Positions 38,224-41,180 of a stretch of 41,180 nucleotides of DNA are shown piece after piece (position 1 is the stretch's first letter; every line of letters begins with the position of its first letter). The notes under the pieces were generated by a model. The model was not told where the DNA came from. It worked only from the letters and a program-made list of their open reading frames with translations, and ran no database searches. The position numbers and the translations under genes were made by a program. The stretch is from an uncultured Oscillibacter sp. (lineage in GTDB: Bacteria; Bacillota; Clostridia; Oscillospirales; Oscillospiraceae), in contig CAJTMG010000026.1 in assembly GCA_910577405.1 (NCBI GenBank), positions 1 through 41,180 of the forward strand, written 5' to 3'.

Positions 38224-39233
38224 TGTCTGCGCGGTATGTCTATGATATCTACAGGATTGACGGATTAAGTGTGCTTGATTATTTGTGGACACTCCAGACA
38301 AGCGCAACTTACAATGTCCTTAGAATCATGTTTGCAACGGACTATGAAGCGTCAGTCATTAAAACCCGCGAGGGAAAGTGGGTCACATATTTTGAAGCGA
38401 AAGGAACCACATACAACCCCGGATATAATACTGAAATAGCCTTGAGAGTTGTGGATTATCCTAACATAATCGTTCAGCTTTCTACGAACACGGCAAGCGG
38501 GGATGTGCTTTATTCAGAGTGTTATCGGATTCATGAGTCCGGTGCGCAAAACATAGAAGCATGGAAAACGGGAGAGTATTGGCATATTTTGCGGGGTACT
38601 TCTTCTGTTAGGATATGGTCGAATGATAGCAATGAGCTGAAAGGGCCTGATGTAGCTGACAAGAAGATGCTTCAGTACGAGGGCGGAACGCTGGAAAAAG
38701 GCGGCACGCTGATCCGCACAGAATCCTCCAATTCTTCATCGAAAACATCAGGGCCGTACTTCCAGAACAACACCTATTTTTGGAGAGACTACAAAGGTTC
38801 CGATACGATTGACCCACTGTCCGTGACCTACCGGGAAAACACCCTGTATAAAGGCGAACCGGTATCGGTCCAGATAGAAGCCCGGACACCCACCTATGGC
38901 GGCACGATTTCGTATCAATATCAGTATTCCGTAGACGGCGGGAAGACCTGGACCAACGCCGGAAGCAAGACCACGGAAACCAGTCTGGAAATTACTGTAC
39001 CGGCGGAGGCAAAGCAGTTTCAGGCGCGGGTACTGGCCTCTGACAACTACGGCTTTACGTCCACGACCTACGTCTACGGCCCTGCAAGCGGGGTATCCCA
39101 GTTGAAAGCCTACGGCGGCATGGGCGGCAAGGCGCGGAGCGTTCTGAAGATGTACGGCGGCGTCAACGGCAAGGCCCGGACGGTGGTGAAAGGCTACATA
39201 GGCATTGGCGGGAAGGCGAGAAAATTTTTGTAG
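38223..39233 (+). CDS. Tail fibre protein with Ig-like domain and C-terminal KAR repeats
   Basis: 336 residues from ATG 38223, overlapping the previous stop. The first 190 residues are beta-rich with many Tyr and Thr and lower GC content than the rest. About 200-285 looks like an Ig/FN3-like domain (GEPVSVQIEARTPTYGG...YQYSVDGGKTWTNAG). The last 45 residues hold three copies of a YGGxxGKARxVxK-type motif. This motif is common at the C-termini of clostridial phage fibres. It is the likely host-binding fibre. Confidence 0.78.
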   Translation: MSARYVYDIYRIDGLSVLDYLWTLQTSATYNVLRIMFATDYEASVIKTREGKWVTYFEAKGTTYNPGYNTEIALRVVDYPNIIVQLSTNTASGDVLYSECYRIHESGAQNIEAWKTGEYWHILRGTSSVRIWSNDSNELKGPDVADKKMLQYEGGTLEKGGTLIRTESSNSSSKTSGPYFQNNTYFWRDYKGSDTIDPLSVTYRENTLYKGEPVSVQIEARTPTYGGTISYQYQYSVDGGKTWTNAGSKTTETSLEITVPAEAKQFQARVLASDNYGFTSTTYVYGPASGVSQLKAYGGMGGKARSVLKMYGGVNGKARTVVKGYIGIGGKARKFL

Positions 39234-39252
39234 GAAAGGAAGGGAGCGGCAA

Positions 39253-39678
39253 ATGAAGGACATACTCTGCACGGGTGTAGGGCTGTTGGGGAGCTGGATT
39301 GCGTCTCTGTTCGGAGGCTGGGACGCGGCCATGGTTACTCTGATCGTCTTTATGGAGGTAGACTACATCACGGGACTGATTGCGGCGGGCGTGTTCCACA
39401 ATTCGCCCAAATCTCCGGGCGGGGCGTTGGAGAGCGGCGCGGGCTGGAAGGGTCTGTGCAAGAAGGGGGTCACACTGCTGGTGGTGCTGGTGGCGTGCCG
39501 GTTGGACCTGGTGATCGGGTCAAATTTCATTCGTGACGCGGTAGTGATTGCGTTTATTGCCAACGAGACGATTTCCATTGTAGAGAACGCCGGGCTGATG
39601 GGCGTAGGCATTCCGGAACCGATTCTGTCGGCCATAGACGTACTGCGGAACCGTTCGGAGAGTGCCGGGAAGAAGTGA
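39253..39678 (+). CDS. Holin (TcdE / holin_4_1 family)
   Basis: 141 residues from ATG 39253 after AAAGGAAGGGAGCGGC. Three hydrophobic segments (about 5-35, 65-85, 95-120), with the family motif MEVDYITGLIAAG, the basic loop GWKGLCKKG before the second segment, and FIANETISIVENAGLMGV. Holins of this family make membrane holes at the end of the lytic cycle and let the endolysin out. Located just before the endolysin gene. Confidence 0.92.
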   Translation: MKDILCTGVGLLGSWIASLFGGWDAAMVTLIVFMEVDYITGLIAAGVFHNSPKSPGGALESGAGWKGLCKKGVTLLVVLVACRLDLVIGSNFIRDAVVIAFIANETISIVENAGLMGVGIPEPILSAIDVLRNRSESAGKK

Positions 39679-39690
39679 AAGGAGAAGCAA

Positions 39691-40362
39691 ATGACAACTG
39701 CTGAACGTGTCTTGACCTACGCCCGTGCCGAGTTAGGCAAGACGGAAACCCCGGCAAACAGCAACCGCACGCCCTACGGCAAGTGGTACGGTCTTGACGG
39801 ACAGCCCTGGTGTATGATGTTCGTCATGTGGGTACTGCATCAGGCCGGGGTGAAGATTCCCCACAAAACGGCGTCCTGTTCCGATCTGCTGCGGTGGTAT
39901 CAGGCAAACCGTCCGGCCTGCGTCGTGAAGGTCCCCGAACCCGGCGATATCGTGCTGTATACGTTCGGGCATACGGGCTTTGTGGAGACTGCCGGTCCCG
40001 GTACGATTACGGCCATTGAGGGCAACACCAGTCCAGACAGCGGAGGCAGTCAGGCAAACGGCGGTATGGTCTGTAGAAAAACCCGGAAGCAGTCTCTTGT
40101 GAAAGCGTATGTCCGGCCCGAGTATGAATTGGAGGAAGAAATGATGGATATCAGCAAACTGACGGACGCGGAGGTCTTGCAGTTGGCCCGCCGGATGCAG
40201 AAGGTCCTTGCGGCACAGCCGGTCAGCAGCGCACTGGCGTCGGAACTGGAGCAGGCGAAAGCGGCAGGCATCACCAGCGGCGCGGACCCGAACGCATTTG
40301 CTACCCGTATCCAGACTGCGGCCATGGTCTTCCGGGCAATGAACGCCATGAAGCCCCAGTAA
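39691..40362 (+). CDS. CHAP-domain endolysin
   Basis: 223 residues from ATG 39691 after GAAAGGAGAAGC. CHAP domain at about 1-135 with catalytic Cys41 (GQPWCMMFVMWV) and His94 (FGHTGFVE), so it should act as amidase or endopeptidase on peptidoglycan. After an acidic linker (EYELEEEMMDI) the C-terminal 80 residues end in AGITSGADPNAFATRIQTAAMVFRAM, a motif resembling the surface-layer-homology tails of clostridial lysins, probably wall binding. It is the last phage gene, followed by a terminator. Confidence 0.92.
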   Translation: MTTAERVLTYARAELGKTETPANSNRTPYGKWYGLDGQPWCMMFVMWVLHQAGVKIPHKTASCSDLLRWYQANRPACVVKVPEPGDIVLYTFGHTGFVETAGPGTITAIEGNTSPDSGGSQANGGMVCRKTRKQSLVKAYVRPEYELEEEMMDISKLTDAEVLQLARRMQKVLAAQPVSSALASELEQAKAAGITSGADPNAFATRIQTAAMVFRAMNAMKPQ

Positions 40363-40371
40363 ACAAAGAAA

Positions 40372-40407
40372 GGCACCCTCTACCGGTTAAGGTAAAGGGT
40401 GTCTTTT
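40372..40407 (+). terminator. Terminator at the end of the late operon
   Basis: A 13-bp stem with one mismatch and one G-T pair (40372-40384 with 40391-40403), loop GGTTAA, followed by TTTT. It closes the lysis module. The right att site should lie after it. Confidence 0.8.
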
Positions 40408-40460
40408 GGTTTGAACGAGAACCGTTCCCCAGACAATCCGGAGTTCGAGTTCGCGCTCAA

Positions 40461-40537
40461 TGGTGGACGATACAGGACTCGAACCTGTGACCCCCTGCAC
40501 GTCAAGCAGGTGCTCTAGCCAGCTGAGCTAATCGTCC
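40461..40537 (-). tRNA. tRNA-Val (anticodon GAC)
   Basis: Read on the minus strand, the 77 bases fold as a full cloverleaf. The acceptor stem is GGACGAT with ATCGTCC, and the D arm has AGCTCAGCTGGCTAGAGC. The anticodon stem CCTGC/GCAGG has loop TTGACGT (anticodon GAC), and the T arm contains GGTTCGAGTCC. The CCA end is encoded. It lies outside the phage genes and has its own promoter. Its 3' end faces the prophage. Confidence 0.95.
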
Positions 40538-40554
40538 GGAACGGAACAATACAT

Positions 40555-40583
40555 AAGATACACGATTCTGATGGATTTGTCAA
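40555..40583 (-). promoter_or_regulatory. Promoter of the tRNA-Val gene
   Basis: On the minus strand: TTGACA (40583-40578), 17-base spacer, TATCTT (40560-40555), 18 bases before the tRNA 5' end at 40537. Confidence 0.75.
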
Positions 40584-40920
40584 GCATTTTTTTTGATTTT
40601 CTGAAAAAATTTGTAACAGTGAATGTGAAAGGAAACGAAGCCTCACAGACAAAGCAACTCCATTCTATCACATTTAGTTTTATATCATGGTAAGTATGCC
40701 GGAAAAGTCAAGAAAAGAGGGAATAAAATTCTGGGGCATCCTGTAAAGAAGGCACGAACAGATGCTGGACACAAGGAGCGTTCCCGGTTGAGCGATCATT
40801 GATTTCCGGAGGGTGAAAACGGTGTTGGCCAGCGAAGAACGGGGAATTGCCGGAGGAAGAAAGCGGCACATTGTAGTGGATGTTCCGGACGGTCTGTTGT
40901 GGTTCATGCCGCAGGGAAGC
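40584..40920. other. Intergenic stretch without recognised genes
   Basis: Between the tRNA promoter and the thiT-like remnant nothing convincing is seen on either strand. There are several A and T runs near 40584-40620. Frames of up to 92 codons exist on the minus strand but lack ribosome sites and regular protein sequence. Confidence 0.4.
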
Positions 40921-41172
40921 TCAAGCGGTTTCAGTAAATTTCCCGTCACCACAGGCAAGCTTACGGATTTGATCCAAGGCAGCTTTCACGGCAGGCAGAT
41001 GGATAACAGCGAGGGTAATGGCGCCCTCTGTGAGCAGGAAGCTGTAATTATAGATGATGGGGTAAAAGTCACGAAGGGCCTGTGGGAAGGAATCCGGCAT
41101 ATAATCCATCCAATAGAGGTAACCGCCTAGTGGTCCATAAAATCTAAAAATTGCATAATAGTGGACGCCATG
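40921..41172 (-). pseudogene. Remnant of a ThiT-like thiamine transporter S component
   Basis: The minus strand encodes a C-terminal piece with the look of ThiT, the thiamine-binding subunit of ECF transporters: LGGYLYWMDYMPDSFP, then YPIIYNYSFLLTEGAITLAVIHLPAVKAAL. The frame is closed upstream by a TAA at 41173-41175, before the other membrane helices. It is therefore truncated, frameshifted or decayed, although the window edge hides the rest. A start at ATG 41109 would give only 62 residues. The family call is from pattern memory and is tentative. Confidence 0.45.
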
Positions 41173-41180
41173 TTATAATG

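Noticed and set aside
40813..41130. Plus-strand 105-codon frame at the right edge
   Set aside because: Lies opposite the ThiT-like piece, whose hydrophobic and aromatic pattern is far more protein-like.

Overview
The window holds one nearly complete temperate siphophage genome (about 2.0-40.4 kb) integrated in a GC-rich Firmicutes chromosome, most likely a gut clostridium of the Oscillospiraceae type. The evidence is gene content: a large serine integrase, SPP1-like portal and head genes, a TcdE-type holin, strong AGGAGG ribosome sites, and flanking genes typical of clostridial conjugative elements. No species can be named from the sequence alone.

Left flank (1-1.96 kb, all minus strand): a secreted protein cut by the window edge, a DUF3991/Toprim primase and a double ribbon-helix-helix protein, all typical of integrative conjugative elements. 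Lysogeny module (2.3-7.1 kb): large serine recombinase, an AT-rich Abi_2/AbiF-like HEPN toxin gene behind a strong promoter and a structured leader, ImmA-like protease, XRE repressor, a dense array of GTAC operators, a Cro-like gene, and two convergent genes for membrane-anchored proteins whose 3' ends overlap by 128 bp. Early module (7.1-17.8 kb, plus strand): antirepressor, nuclease, SF2 helicase, B-type DNA polymerase fused in frame to an ERF annealing protein, YqaJ-like exonuclease, a DUF669-like protein, a ThyX-like protein, prim-pol and D5-like helicase. A long inverted repeat around an AT-rich core follows and is a candidate origin.

Accessory cassette (18.5-21.3 kb): small monocistronic genes, a minus-strand mini-operon with a frameshifted gene, a compact second serine recombinase, a ribbon-helix-helix regulator whose own coding region carries four palindromic sites (a fifth lies in front of the small terminase gene), a small membrane protein and a YjcQ-like protein. 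Packaging and head (18.0-18.5 and 21.4-28.6 kb): terminase, portal, head morphogenesis, scaffold, major capsid and connectors. Two near-identical intrinsic terminators and one strong promoter punctuate this part. Tail (28.7-39.2 kb): tail tube, chaperone pair with a -1 slippery site, a 1407-residue tape measure, distal tail, a tail gene apparently split by a collagen-like/LamG-like insert, and fibre genes. Lysis (39.25-40.4 kb): holin and CHAP endolysin.

Right flank: a terminator, a tRNA-Val(GAC) gene on the minus strand with its own promoter, and a decayed thiT-like gene at the edge. The exact att sites could not be identified. The points most worth following up are the AbiF-like toxin with its putative RNA leader, the palindrome array inside the ribbon-helix-helix gene, the antisense-overlapping membrane genes, the polymerase-ERF fusion and the split tail gene.
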